Shown: piece by piece, positions 1 to 7,337 of the stretch | How positions within the stretch are numbered: position 1 is the first letter of the stretch | How the letters are laid out: each line of letters begins with the position of its first letter | Virus record (IMG/VR): IMGVR_UViG_3300050821_003529 | Coordinates: 1-64,000 of that record | Strand: one strand, 5' to 3' | From: a virus | Length of the DNA stretch: 64,000 nt | Made by a program: the position numbers and the translations under genes | Notes under the pieces: generated by a model | Told to the model about the DNA's origin: nothing | The model's database searches: none | Seen by the model: only the letters and a program-made list of their open reading frames with translations

Positions 1-167
1 CGTCCGTCAAGAACAGTATTCAAGACACGATATGTACGAAGCCACGGAGCCTCTTCTAACGTCTTTTTCTGACCTTCGGGAGTTTGAAATTCCTGAATGT
101 TAAATGTCAGAGTTTTATCACATTTGCCACAAGTCAAAGTTCGATACGTATTATCTACAATTCCCAT
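1..167 (-). CDS. Partial small protein with CxxC zinc pair
   Basis: The start codon lies at 167 and is preceded by an ATAAGGAGAC ribosome site that overlaps the stop of the upstream gene. The 55 visible residues begin MGIVDNTYRTLTCGKCDK and hold one Cys-x-x-Cys pair, typical of half a zinc ribbon. The rest lies outside the window. It continues the leftward early operon. I do not recognise the family, and a nucleic-acid-binding role is only inference from the zinc pair. Confidence 0.7.
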   Translation of the reverse strand, partial: MGIVDNTYRTLTCGKCDKTLTFNIQEFQTPEGQKKTLEEAPWLRTYRVLNTVLDG

Positions 168-176
168 ATTGTCTCC

Positions 177-584
177 TTATTGTAAACCACTCAAATAAAC
201 TCTCAACTCAACTACATTTTTCAAATGAATTACTTCTGGTAGATAATCAAAAATACATTGATACCCACCAACTACAACCACTCTCATCTTTCGTTCTAAA
301 GCGATTCCCATCTCAACCATTCTAGAGCCTGTGGCAAGTTTAGCCGGGACAGTTTTTCGATCTAAATCGTCGGTGAATCTTACTAAAACATCTGCTCTAC
401 GAACATCTGCCAAGTCACGCTTAGCCCACAACTTTCTATGTTCATTCAAATCACCAGCAACTGGAGAAGCACTGACCCATCGACTAGTTACTTCAGCCAG
501 ATGCTCTATTTCAGAGATGACCATTTTCATTTCATCTCGTCGATGAATAGCTGCTGCCAGATAAACTTTAAGCTTTTTGGGCAT
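177..584 (-). CDS. Nucleoside 2-deoxyribosyltransferase-like protein
   Basis: This 135-residue protein starts with a KVYLAAAIHRRDEM strand-loop, has an Asp-rich middle (ADVLVRFTDD), and a GSRMVEMGIALERKMRVVVVGG segment. That order matches small phage members of the nucleoside deoxyribosyltransferase fold, which swap bases on deoxynucleosides; the Glu in MVEMG would be the nucleophile. Some relatives are only binding proteins, so activity is inference. It sits in the leftward operon near a MazG-like protein and a dNMP kinase, which supports a role in nucleotide salvage. Its 3' end overlaps the ribosome site of the next gene. Confidence 0.75.
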   Translation of the reverse strand: MPKKLKVYLAAAIHRRDEMKMVISEIEHLAEVTSRWVSASPVAGDLNEHRKLWAKRDLADVRRADVLVRFTDDLDRKTVPAKLATGSRMVEMGIALERKMRVVVVGGYQCIFDYLPEVIHLKNVVELRVYLSGLQ

Positions 585-819
585 CTAATTCAAATTCCTT
601 GGGAAATCTCTGTTTCATAACTCTAGTAGAGACTTGAACACCTTCTCCTAACGGAACCAATTCTTGAGTTTTGGTAAACGAATCTGTGACAACTTCGTAA
701 GTTCGAGCGACTCCCCAAATCTCTCCACTAGGGTCCCATGCCGAAGGACCCTCGCCCGGACTAAAAACTGTAATACGATTTCCAACATGATTTAAAACTA
801 CATGGTATTCAGTTCTCAT
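568..819 (-). CDS. Small early protein, unknown
   Basis: An 83-residue protein, not recognised. It begins MRTEYHVVLNHVGNRITVFS and looks like a small beta-rich domain with a basic C-terminus. It overlaps the next gene by 17 bases and shares its start base with the stop of the MazG-like gene upstream (TAATG type coupling), so it is probably translated together with the nucleotide-metabolism genes. No cysteines, signal peptide or membrane segment are visible. Confidence 0.7.
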   Translation of the reverse strand: MRTEYHVVLNHVGNRITVFSPGEGPSAWDPSGEIWGVARTYEVVTDSFTKTQELVPLGEGVQVSTRVMKQRFPKEFELDAQKA

Positions 820-1268
820 CAGAATTTCTTTCCCCCGTGTCTATATTCTCTAGAATTATTAAATGCCTGCTTTGCTATCAGCGCTTCTGCTACTCGCAAT
901 CCTCTGCCCTGTGCGATATTCATAATTCTGATAATCACATCGGCAAACTCTTCTTCGGCACCAGTAAACTCAGGTATGTGATCGCTTGCCGGATCACCAT
1001 GACGGAACGATTCCAGCGCTTCAGATAATTCGCTATGTATCAGAGCGATCTTTAAACCGAGATTATCCATCTCATACTCGGTTCCCTTTGCTGCCCTAGA
1101 CAAATCTTCAAAACCGTGTTCATCGTTAATTTTGTAATTAATTTCTTGCTGCCGCTTAAATTCCTCTATAAACAGCATCTCCTCTTTAATTTGCTCCACT
1201 CTTTCTTTAACCATCTGCTGAGCTTCAGGAGACATTTTCTCAAGCAATTCTTTAAAAGGTTTTGACAT
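819..1268 (-). CDS. MazG-like NTP pyrophosphohydrolase
   Basis: 149 residues. An N-terminal helical, charged stretch (about 1-60) is followed by the all-alpha NTP-PPase core: LIHSELSEALE near residue 80 gives the ExxE metal pair and EEEFADVIIRIMNIA near 105-120 gives the second acidic pair. This family hydrolyses non-canonical or regulatory nucleotides such as dUTP or ppGpp to monophosphates. The gene lies between a dNMP kinase and a small unknown gene. The exact substrate cannot be read from sequence. The long coiled N-terminus is an addition to the usual roughly 100-residue core. Confidence 0.85.
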   Translation of the reverse strand: MSKPFKELLEKMSPEAQQMVKERVEQIKEEMLFIEEFKRQQEINYKINDEHGFEDLSRAAKGTEYEMDNLGLKIALIHSELSEALESFRHGDPASDHIPEFTGAEEEFADVIIRIMNIAQGRGLRVAEALIAKQAFNNSREYRHGGKKF

Positions 1269-1269
1269 T

Positions 1270-1824
1270 TTACTTCAATCCTCTAAGCATTTCGGCTAAT
1301 GTAATTGCTTGCTGTTCTACCCAAGCTACTTGGCCTGTCTTTGCTCGAATGTAATAATCGAAATTGTAGTTGTCTAGATCGATTTCGGATTGATGATTTG
1401 CTGGACGATCCGTAGCCAAATAAAGAGTACCATTCTCGTTCAACCGTTCAACTTTGACGGTATATCCACCAAATTTCTTAACCGCTGCAACTTCATTTTG
1501 ATATCGACAATCAGTAATGACGGCGATATGAGGCTTATCATAAGCGATCTTCTCAAATACTTTCTTAACCCAATACTCCGGGTCCTGTGCTCGACGCTCT
1601 GAACCGATTCGCTGAAGCAACGGAGCATCCTTCTCAGTCATGCCGTAATCACGTCGTGCCTCTTCATACAGCGCTTCGGCAAAACGATAGATACCTACGC
1701 TCGGAATGACTCGCAAACCATGCCGTAACGCCAACTGACGCTTCTTTTCGTAATAATCAAATACACCCTGACCAGCAGTATCCTTACCTTGTCGAGCTTT
1801 GTGACCAAAAGCTAAAAGTAACAT
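1270..1824 (-). CDS. Deoxynucleoside monophosphate kinase
   Basis: 184 residues. The P-loop is GHKARQGKDT at residues 7-16, and ITDCRYQNEVAAVKKFGG near 110-130 matches the DxRxxxE region of phage dNMP kinases such as T4 gp1. The enzyme phosphorylates dNMPs with ATP, feeding dNTP synthesis for phage DNA. It is separated by one base from the exonuclease gene and two bases from the MazG-like gene, so all three are co-transcribed. Length fits the family. Which dNMPs it accepts is not visible. Confidence 0.85.
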   Translation of the reverse strand: MLLLAFGHKARQGKDTAGQGVFDYYEKKRQLALRHGLRVIPSVGIYRFAEALYEEARRDYGMTEKDAPLLQRIGSERRAQDPEYWVKKVFEKIAYDKPHIAVITDCRYQNEVAAVKKFGGYTVKVERLNENGTLYLATDRPANHQSEIDLDNYNFDYYIRAKTGQVAWVEQQAITLAEMLRGLK

Positions 1825-2565
1825 TTATTTATCCACCTTAATAGCTGGTCCTGAGTGCCAGCCTAGACAACTCATACACTGATACCGCTGTTTCTTTCTC
1901 AGTAGTGTATAACTAAATCCACGACGTTGAATTTTTGCAGAGCCACACTTTGGGCACGCTTGTAAATCTCCTTGATTAACATTAGGATGGCTTTTTGCCC
2001 AAGGTCGCATGAGATTATAAACTTTCTCAAGAAGAATAACATCTTGAGCATTATACTTTTTCATCAACTTCCAAGCTTGAGCATCTCCTGACATACAAGC
2101 TTTCCAAAGACTAAACCCGGTATGTTGAACCTTACGACCAACACCTAAGTACTTCCCCAATTCGTCTAATTTATTACTGTCAAATTTAAAAACCGATCTA
2201 GCTAACTTAAGAGTATCTAATGTTCGATAGGGGCTTGGAGGTGGCATACCATGAGTAATAAATCTAGCATTTGCTTTTTTCACATCGAAATTATCCAAGT
2301 TATGTCCAATAACGATATCTGCTTGATCTAAAACGCTCCACAGCGCCTGCATTAAAGGTTTATCATTCTCTTTATCCACAGCGTATTCTGGAAAATCATT
2401 TAATCCTAAAACATGAACCTTCTTTTCGTCTGCTCTCTTGTATGCCGCCGACAAAACATACCAATCCTTTTCAAATTCTATAACATTTTGCTCCCATTTT
2501 CCCCAAACGTAACCCAAGGACGGAGCCGTTTCCAAATCGATAAAAACTATACGTGACGAAGTCAT
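1825..2565 (-). CDS. DEDD 3'-5' exonuclease with C-terminal zinc ribbon
   Basis: 246 residues. An RNase H-fold exonuclease domain spans about 5-190: FIDLET gives Asp10 and Glu12, IGHNLDNFDVKKA near 95 gives the second motif, and KYNAQDVILLEKVY near 175 gives the last Asp. This resembles the exonuclease domain of family B polymerases and YprB-like proteins. A zinc ribbon follows (CPKCG and CMSCLGW, about 205-235), probably for nucleic-acid binding. It would degrade single-stranded DNA or RNA during replication or repair. The start at 2565 overlaps the upstream HNH stop by four bases. Confidence 0.85.
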   Translation of the reverse strand: MTSSRIVFIDLETAPSLGYVWGKWEQNVIEFEKDWYVLSAAYKRADEKKVHVLGLNDFPEYAVDKENDKPLMQALWSVLDQADIVIGHNLDNFDVKKANARFITHGMPPPSPYRTLDTLKLARSVFKFDSNKLDELGKYLGVGRKVQHTGFSLWKACMSGDAQAWKLMKKYNAQDVILLEKVYNLMRPWAKSHPNVNQGDLQACPKCGSAKIQRRGFSYTLLRKKQRYQCMSCLGWHSGPAIKVDK

Positions 2566-3038
2566 GATTTCCTTAAGTCTGTCCTAGGATGATGCGGACA
2601 GAATCCTTTATAAATTCTTTTTCCCCACTGACAATTAAAACACAACGTCTGTAACCCTTCTGGAAATTTATCTCTAATTATCATCCAATAACGAAGTCGT
2701 TCTCCAGGTCCATACTTTCTTTTATCTTTCGCTCCGTTGTCTTTGATATGATCTAGTGAAAGAAAACTAATCTCTTTTTCGCCACAACAAACACAACCAC
2801 CATTTTTACCGTATTTTACAATACACAGTTTCTTTCGTTTTAGATGATTTCTCCTAACTATTTCTTTGACTTTCTCTGGATTGTTTTTCCTCCACTTCCG
2901 TGAGTTCCTAGTCGCTCGCTCTCTGTGCTGCTTAGCCCACTCAACAGACCTCGCATTACTGCATTTTCTACACTCAGCTTTTCTATTATAAAATTCGGAA
3001 ACATCTTTTCTCTTACCACACTGAGTGCATCGTTTCAT
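2562..3038 (-). CDS. HNH endonuclease (homing type)
   Basis: 158 residues. An N-terminal zinc finger (CTQCGKRKDVSEFYN, with CRKC) and a basic helical region lead to a C-terminal HNH core: CVCCGEKE, SLDHIKDNG near 93-101 and LQTLCFNCQWGKR near 130-142. This architecture is common among free-standing phage HNH endonucleases that spread by cutting relatives lacking the gene. It is squeezed between the exonuclease and a membrane coiled-coil gene with four-base overlaps on the exonuclease side, so it travels as part of the operon. Target site unknown. Confidence 0.85.
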   Translation of the reverse strand: MKRCTQCGKRKDVSEFYNRKAECRKCSNARSVEWAKQHRERATRNSRKWRKNNPEKVKEIVRRNHLKRKKLCIVKYGKNGGCVCCGEKEISFLSLDHIKDNGAKDKRKYGPGERLRYWMIIRDKFPEGLQTLCFNCQWGKRIYKGFCPHHPRTDLRKS

Positions 3039-3724
3039 CAGAATGTTAGATTATGAATCCGACCTAATGTAAAACCTGTCACAACTCCAGCGATAAACCA
3101 CTTGAATTTACTCTTGCGTGCGTCATCTTTTACTGTTTTAATTTCTTGATTCGCTGTGTCGAGCTTAGCTTGTATTGCTTCTACATCACTTTTATGAGAT
3201 TGCTTTTCACCGTTTAAAGTTTTTGCGTCGTTTTCAATGATAGTCGTATCATTGTCTATAACTTTTTGATCGGCATCGTATTGTTGTTGCAAAATCGGAG
3301 CTTCCTCTAAAGCCTGAGTGACACTAACAGCCTCTGACTGATCTAGTTTGTAGCCGTCAGCTAGAACTGTCACAGTACCACCTGGAGCTAACGTTTGGAT
3401 TCTCATAGCTAAGTCTGTCGGTGGAAGCGTAGCGTCTTTTGTTTTATTCGCTTTAAGCTGTGCTATCAAATTAGAAACTATAGCATTTTGCTGTGTATTT
3501 TCAGCTTGCAATTGTGAATTTTGCATGGCTAATTGTGCCATTTGATCAGTTATTTGCTTTTGAAATTGTGCATTTGTAGCGTCTTTTTGATCAGATAGTG
3601 TTTTCAAATCTTGATACTTTTGATCGGCTCTATCTGCTATTTTAGATTCAATTGTGTAAGTCAATCCAAGAGCAAATAAAATTGCCACTCCGTAAAGTAT
3701 TATATGGTGTTTGTCTAATGTCAT
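3038..3724 (-). CDS. Membrane-anchored coiled-coil protein
   Basis: 228 residues from the chosen start at 3724, where ATGA overlaps the stop of the upstream endonuclease and a GGGAAG ribosome site lies in front; an earlier in-frame ATG at 3772 falls inside that endonuclease and is less likely. One transmembrane helix (about 6-24) is followed by long Gln- and Asp-rich coiled coils and a hydrophobic glycine-containing C-terminal helix (FIAGVVTGFTLG). The layout resembles inner-membrane spanins or other phage envelope proteins, but no lysis cassette surrounds it, so the function remains unassigned. Confidence 0.8.
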   Translation of the reverse strand: MTLDKHHIILYGVAILFALGLTYTIESKIADRADQKYQDLKTLSDQKDATNAQFQKQITDQMAQLAMQNSQLQAENTQQNAIVSNLIAQLKANKTKDATLPPTDLAMRIQTLAPGGTVTVLADGYKLDQSEAVSVTQALEEAPILQQQYDADQKVIDNDTTIIENDAKTLNGEKQSHKSDVEAIQAKLDTANQEIKTVKDDARKSKFKWFIAGVVTGFTLGRIHNLTF

Positions 3725-4137
3725 GTTCTTCCCAAAGTAGTCGCTGAGGGTACACGATTTTTCTTCAACCATGCTCGATGTACGTCGGTCCCTAATTTAC
3801 CGGGAAATATGAATACACTTCTTCCAAGAGCTTTGACTGCCGGTGGATTTTTAAGGTAAAGAATCAGACGTTCTAGCTTAGAAATTAAATCATCTCGCCA
3901 AAATCTGGGGTCCTCAATTTTTCCTAAGATACGATTGCAAGTGGCGCAGAGCAGTCCACGGATTAAACCGGCGGTTGGACCCGTCTTTCTATGATCATGG
4001 TCTGTAGAGAGTCGCTTACCTGATTTATTGGGCTTACCGCATATGAAACAGACGTGATTCTGATATGCGTCAATTAGGTCCCATTCTGGAACCGTCAATT
4101 GAAACCAAAGCAATAGTATCCGCTCTCTCGCTGTCAT
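3721..4137 (-). CDS. Endonuclease VII-type HNH endonuclease
   Basis: 138 residues. CFICGKPNK and LSTDHDHRKTG near residues 31-54, then GLIRGLLCATCNRILGKIED, match the recombination endonuclease VII family: two Cys pairs holding a zinc and the His-rich HNH loop. Stand-alone phage copies are often mobile. The gene is flanked by a 30-base direct repeat (3730-3759 inside its 3' end and 4137-4166 upstream), about 25 of 30 bases identical, suggesting insertion or duplication. It overlaps the membrane coiled-coil gene by four bases. Confidence 0.85.
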   Translation of the reverse strand: MTARERILLLWFQLTVPEWDLIDAYQNHVCFICGKPNKSGKRLSTDHDHRKTGPTAGLIRGLLCATCNRILGKIEDPRFWRDDLISKLERLILYLKNPPAVKALGRSVFIFPGKLGTDVHRAWLKKNRVPSATTLGRT

Positions 4138-4166
4138 CCCAAAGTGGCGGGAGAGGGTACACGATT
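3730..4166. repeat. 30-bp direct repeat flanking the endonuclease VII gene
   Basis: Copies at 3730-3759 and 4137-4166 share TCCCAAAGT, a 7-base divergent spacer, and GAGGGTACACGATT. The first copy encodes the endonuclease C-terminus (NRVPSATTLGRT). The second lies just upstream and, in one frame, would encode NRVPSPATLG followed by a stop. This looks like a remnant of a second endonuclease 3' end or a duplication made during insertion. Confidence 0.7.
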
Positions 4167-4332
4167 ATTGACAAGGCGAATAAGGCATTTTCTGCTGCAG
4201 TTTTAAGTCGGTACGTTCACTCCAGTGCTGTTTACGCTCGACTGTTCGATGATAGTACTCAAACACAGTAGAATCCACCCACATTGGCGGTGTTGGATAA
4301 AGCCATCTCCACATTTGAGCGATCCACTTCAT
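4165..4332 (-). CDS. Small Trp-rich early protein
   Basis: A 55-residue reading frame (MKWIAQMWRWLYPTPPMW at its start) with a GGAG ribosome site seven bases before the ATG. Its start overlaps the stop of the preceding 42-residue frame as ATGA. Five tryptophans lie in the first 40 residues. It ends inside the direct repeat upstream of the endonuclease VII gene, so the C-terminus may have been altered by that insertion. No family is recognised. Confidence 0.5.
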   Translation of the reverse strand: MKWIAQMWRWLYPTPPMWVDSTVFEYYHRTVERKQHWSERTDLKLQQKMPYSPCQ

Positions 4333-4457
4333 ATTCGCTCCAGCACCGCTGTTGCTGTTTTAAGTTTATGAATCAAAGACAATAACAATTTGAATTCTCG
4401 ACGCTCTATTCTTTCTTTTTCTTGATGATAATTTCCTCTGATGAGTTTTTCTTGCAT
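4329..4457 (-). CDS. Very small charged early protein
   Basis: A 42-residue frame, MQEKLIRGNYHQEKERIERR at the start, predicted mostly helical. A good GGAGATCACC ribosome site precedes the ATG, and its TGA overlaps the next ATG. Position, spacing and ribosome site argue that it is real; function is unknown. It overlaps a different-frame 39-residue hydrophobic frame at 4406-4525. Confidence 0.5.
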   Translation of the reverse strand: MQEKLIRGNYHQEKERIERREFKLLLSLIHKLKTATAVLERI

Positions 4458-4525
4458 GGTGATCTCCAGACCACGTCTGCCAAGCTTATGTAAGCTATTA
4501 GAAACAAGATAATGACAAACAACAT
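4406..4525 (-). CDS. Possible small membrane peptide
   Basis: A 39-residue frame that begins MLFVIILFLIAYISLADVVW, a clear hydrophobic segment, and ends in a Lys/Glu tail. It starts two bases after the stop of the upstream gene and overlaps the 42-residue frame by 52 bases in another frame. There is no good ribosome site, so translation would depend on coupling. Nested small membrane genes near a membrane coiled-coil gene recall spanin pairs, but a lipobox is not seen. Confidence 0.35.
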   Translation of the reverse strand: MLFVIILFLIAYISLADVVWRSPCKKNSSEEIIIKKKKE

Positions 4526-4526
4526 C

Positions 4527-4817
4527 TTAGCTAACGAACGGCTTCATTCCATTCTTGAAGCTTTCTAGGAGCACATCCAATACGACCGACTCGGCGACGG
4601 CACGGTAGCCGGTCAACTCTCCCTTAATTCCCTTTTGGACTTCGTGACGCAATTGCCTGTTGGTCATTTTTGATATTCGCTGCTCGTACGTCTCTACCGA
4701 TTTTTTAACCGGTGCAGGTGACTCTTCACGAGTACCGTCATCTTCCATTCCTAGCTGATATGGTGCTTCCAACACTCTTGGCTTAGAAATTACCCGGATC
4801 GCCTTCGGTTCCATCAC
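4527..4817 (-). CDS. Early protein, unknown
   Basis: 96 residues, MMEPKAIRVISKPRVLEAPY at the start, a disordered Pro/Glu middle, and a helical C-terminal half from about residue 40 with many charged residues. Its start overlaps the stop of the 77-residue gene upstream by four bases, so the two are coupled. No catalytic motif or zinc ligands are seen. Confidence 0.7.
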   Translation of the reverse strand: MMEPKAIRVISKPRVLEAPYQLGMEDDGTREESPAPVKKSVETYEQRISKMTNRQLRHEVQKGIKGELTGYRAVAESVVLDVLLESFKNGMKPFVS

Positions 4818-5047
4818 GTCTCCTTTGATTTTAAAATCAAGCCGACTGTCTGACCTACAGCTTTACCCAATTCGTATGCCGATGATGCTATCTTCGGATC
4901 GATAACGGATTCAACCGTGACAACTTCCTGATGCTGATAAATGTTGCTTATCTCACCACGTGCGACAGCCTCTTCCGCTCGACGCCTGAACCGATCCTCA
5001 AGCGGTTTCCAATCGGTTTGAAACATCAAGCTTTCAGGATCGAACAT
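4814..5047 (-). CDS. Early protein, unknown
   Basis: 77 residues, acidic and helical, beginning MFDPESLMFQTDWKPLEDRF. A TTAGGAGTC ribosome site lies just upstream of the ATG. It is the first gene after the 200-base stretch at 5048-5246 and is followed by a coupled 96-residue gene. No known domain was recognised. Confidence 0.7.
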   Translation of the reverse strand: MFDPESLMFQTDWKPLEDRFRRRAEEAVARGEISNIYQHQEVVTVESVIDPKIASSAYELGKAVGQTVGLILKSKET

Positions 5048-5246
5048 TTATTGACTCCTAAGATTTGCCGGTCCTTTGCTTCGACTGACGGTCCAGGGAG
5101 CAGCCAACGGTACCTTTTCGGTGCCACTGTGTGACTTCAGCTTTCGCTTTCCCGCTGCTGGTTGCCTAATTCCCGCTCTTAGCCGTAACCGGTCTTTACA
5201 AGAGGCACGGTCAAAGTGTTCCCCGCAACGGCCTCAGGAAAACAAG
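5048..5246 (-). other. Stretch with coding-like frame but no start codon
   Basis: On the minus strand one frame stays open from about 5218 to 5051 and reads as a basic, zinc-finger-like protein (RCGEHFDRASCKDR, then a Lys/Arg/Pro-rich tail). It has no ATG, GTG or TTG near its beginning; it opens after a TGA that follows the SWIM-protein stop. It could be a decayed gene, a gene with an unusual start, or untranslated spacer. No RNA family was recognised here. Confidence 0.35.
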
Positions 5247-5867
5247 CTACTTGATGTAGCCGAGAGATTTCAACGTTATTAAAGCCGACCGATAATGGAT
5301 GGCAAAATGTTTCTGTGCATTATGCTGTTTAGTCAACTCACTAATCAGCCGGTAATAATCATTCGATCCGTTCCATAAGTCGAAATTATAGCCGAATGGT
5401 TTTTCACTAGAGACAACCGCTCCAGTACGGCTGTTTGAAAAAAGTCCAATGGCTCCCCGGAGTGCAGCCGTTGTTTTCTCTTTCAGATCAAGATCGTCGT
5501 TATCAGGACCACGCAAAATAGTCAAAACATCCCACAACTGTCTAGCCTCGGCTCGTGGACCGTTTAAAATCTTAACAATCAAGTTGAGAACATTCTTAAC
5601 TGACGCATCGGACAAAGCACATTCAGCCGCTTCCGCTGCCTGTACTGCAACCTTCAAGTTGACGAAATTTCGAACTTCCAAGATGTGCTTACACTCCTGA
5701 TTCTTGAATTGCCGACGCTCAGTAAAGTCTGGACAGTTGCACGTCCACACCTTGTGATGACTAACTGCATTACGTTTGTTGTGAACGATGTACTCTGTGC
5801 CAGAGTCACCGATTACGTACCATGTGGTTTGCCTATTCTGTACTTTTGCTGCTTCTCTGATCTGCAT
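5247..5867 (-). CDS. SWIM zinc-finger protein
   Basis: 206 residues from the start at 5867, which has a strong AAAGGAGAT ribosome site. A longer frame to 5942 is ruled out because its ATG overlaps the -10 box of the promoter at 5938-5965. Residues 43-61 form the SWIM pattern: Cys-x-Cys, then Cys-Lys-His. SWIM fingers bind DNA or protein partners in recombination and ubiquitin-type systems. The rest is helical and unassigned. It is the first gene behind its own promoter. Confidence 0.8.
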   Translation of the reverse strand: MQIREAAKVQNRQTTWYVIGDSGTEYIVHNKRNAVSHHKVWTCNCPDFTERRQFKNQECKHILEVRNFVNLKVAVQAAEAAECALSDASVKNVLNLIVKILNGPRAEARQLWDVLTILRGPDNDDLDLKEKTTAALRGAIGLFSNSRTGAVVSSEKPFGYNFDLWNGSNDYYRLISELTKQHNAQKHFAIHYRSALITLKSLGYIK

Positions 5868-5937
5868 TTTATCTCCTTTTGAATTATCTATCCATCCCGA
5901 AGAAATCCATGAACCTGCTTTCAAGCTATCTAAAGTA

Positions 5938-5965
5938 ATCATAGCATTTTCCAGTTAATTGTCAA
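5938..5965 (-). promoter_or_regulatory. Early promoter for the SWIM gene
   Basis: TTGACA (5965-5960), 16-bp spacer, TATGAT (5943-5938), read on the minus strand, with the shared AAAGC element just upstream of the -35. Transcription would begin near 5931 and give a leader of about 64 bases before the ATG at 5867. Confidence 0.8.
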
Positions 5966-5968
5966 GCT

Positions 5969-6283
5969 TTATCTTTCGTCTCCCGGCAGACGGACCACTT
6001 TCTTAATATCGGCATCCATTTGTCGAGACTCTTCTGATCCCGGCGTCAAACGGGCGTTCAGGATACGGTAAACTTCACCGACATTGATCGTTCGTTCCAG
6101 TAAAGGTTGATCGAGTGTAACTGTACGAACGAAAATAGTCCAACCACTTTTATCGTCACCAGCACTAAGCTTATGATTCTCGACTCGCCAACCATCATTA
6201 ACCATTCGGTTTAAAAGAACAGCTAGCGAACCTAAATCATGCCACTCCAGAATCGTATAATCTGTTCGATATTTGTAAGCCAT
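5969..6283 (-). CDS. Early protein, unknown
   Basis: 104 residues from the ATG at 6283, chosen over an upstream TTG because GTGAGGGC lies at ribosome-site distance and the gene then begins directly after the ligase stop. It begins MAYKYRTDYTILEWHDLGSL, and the LAVLLNRMVNDGWRVEN segment resembles short phage proteins with a DUF4177-like fold (a protein that pairs a beta strand with a GW motif). Function is unknown. It is in the ligase transcription unit. Confidence 0.7.
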   Translation of the reverse strand: MAYKYRTDYTILEWHDLGSLAVLLNRMVNDGWRVENHKLSAGDDKSGWTIFVRTVTLDQPLLERTINVGEVYRILNARLTPGSEESRQMDADIKKVVRLPGDER

Positions 6284-6293
6284 TTTATTGCCC

Positions 6294-7157
6294 TCACAAA
6301 TCAAGTTTACTTCGAAAACCTAGGAATACCGGATGCCTTGGCTTATCCTTACTGCCAGTCGGAAAAAACTTGTATTTGATAATCTTGCCGATCAATTCCT
6401 CTCGGGTATCCCACAATGCCTCTCGATCATTCTGCGTTAAGCCGGTACCGCAACGAAACTCGACTCCGGAATGAATATCTCTCAATTCGAATCCACCAAG
6501 AGCGTTCAAACCTGTCTTATTTTCTTGATGTGATGATCGCTCAGTACGTCCGAGAGCGTTTGTCGTTGCTTCATTACCGTTGTGCATCAATTCATAGGTA
6601 CTTAGAATCTTAGCATCCGAATCCCGATAACGCTTAAGCTTTAGAAGGTAGCCCTCTTTTGCGGTGCTTCGGCCAAATTTATATGGACCGTTAGGATCAC
6701 GGATCATTGCTCCTTCGAAACCCATCTCGATGCACTTAGTTTCAAATGATGCTAAATCATCAGCATCCGTTACTCCTTCATGCAACACTACGTTAACATT
6801 TTTATGCTCTTCCAAATACTGAACTTTATAAAATCTATCTATAAATGTCCCATTTGCCAGAAAATTATCGAACACATAGTAATGAACATCTGGCTCGCCA
6901 TCCTCAGACATAACTGCACTGACGGTGCGTCGATAAGGATCGTCGTTCGCAGCACCCATAATCAACTCGCCATCGGTACCCTCAGGCAAACCAGCAAATA
7001 GCTTCTGTACATGCCGATTCGGAATTGGTTTTAACGTGCGACTGACAAGCTGACCATTCAAAACAAGTGCTCGAATGCCATCTAGCTTTGGACTAGCGAT
7101 TACTGGATAACGAAGCTTGGTGATATCTTCGCAGAGTGCCGCCAACATGGGCTTCAT
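6294..7157 (-). CDS. ATP-dependent DNA ligase
   Basis: 287 residues from ATG 7157, which is preceded by AGGAG; upstream TTG and longer frames overlap the promoter. SPKLDGIRAL at 22-31 is motif I with Lys24 as the adenylated residue; GTDGELIMG, YVFDNF and GFEGAMIRD are motifs III, IIIa and IV, and LLKLKRYRD is motif V. An OB-type C-terminal domain follows. Size and motifs match T7-like phage ligases, which seal nicks in replicated DNA. Spontaneous short leader from the promoter at 7177-7205. Confidence 0.9.
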   Translation of the reverse strand: MKPMLAALCEDITKLRYPVIASPKLDGIRALVLNGQLVSRTLKPIPNRHVQKLFAGLPEGTDGELIMGAANDDPYRRTVSAVMSEDGEPDVHYYVFDNFLANGTFIDRFYKVQYLEEHKNVNVVLHEGVTDADDLASFETKCIEMGFEGAMIRDPNGPYKFGRSTAKEGYLLKLKRYRDSDAKILSTYELMHNGNEATTNALGRTERSSHQENKTGLNALGGFELRDIHSGVEFRCGTGLTQNDREALWDTREELIGKIIKYKFFPTGSKDKPRHPVFLGFRSKLDL

Positions 7158-7176
7158 CTTTTCATCTCCTATCCTG

Positions 7177-7205
7177 ATAGTCTCATAATTCTGAAATCTT
7201 GTCAA
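7177..7205 (-). promoter_or_regulatory. Early promoter for the ligase gene
   Basis: TTGACA (7205-7200), 17 bp, GACTAT (7182-7177) on the minus strand, with AAAGC before the -35. The -10 is weak, but the position, spacing and the GGAG 13 bases downstream match the other early promoters. Confidence 0.6.
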
Positions 7206-7208
7206 GCT

Positions 7209-7337
7209 TTATTTCAAACTTTCTATTGGATCGCACCACGAACAAATATGCTTAGAGCAATCACACTTGTCCCGGTGCGGTAGCGGACAATAGCAATTAA
7301 CGAATATAAGAAAAACCAGGACAATCATCCGTATCAT
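7209..7337 (-). CDS. Small Cys-rich membrane peptide
   Basis: A 42-residue frame with hydrophobic N-terminus (MIRMIVLVFLIFVNCYC) and a tail holding seven cysteines in all plus a His. A GGAGCC ribosome site lies seven bases before the ATG. It overlaps the 3' end of the metallophosphoesterase gene by 41 bases. The cysteine after the hydrophobic stretch could be a lipid attachment site, but the lipobox is imperfect. Function is unknown. Confidence 0.4.
   Translation of the reverse strand: MIRMIVLVFLIFVNCYCPLPHRDKCDCSKHICSWCDPIESLK

Noticed and set aside
5868-5942. Upstream ATG for the SWIM gene
   Set aside because: The ATG lies in the -10 box of a near-consensus promoter; transcription begins after it.
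7200-7205. Alternative upstream TTG start for the DNA ligase
   Set aside because: It coincides with the -35 box of the gene's own promoter, so it cannot be in the mRNA; ATG 7157 has a good ribosome site.
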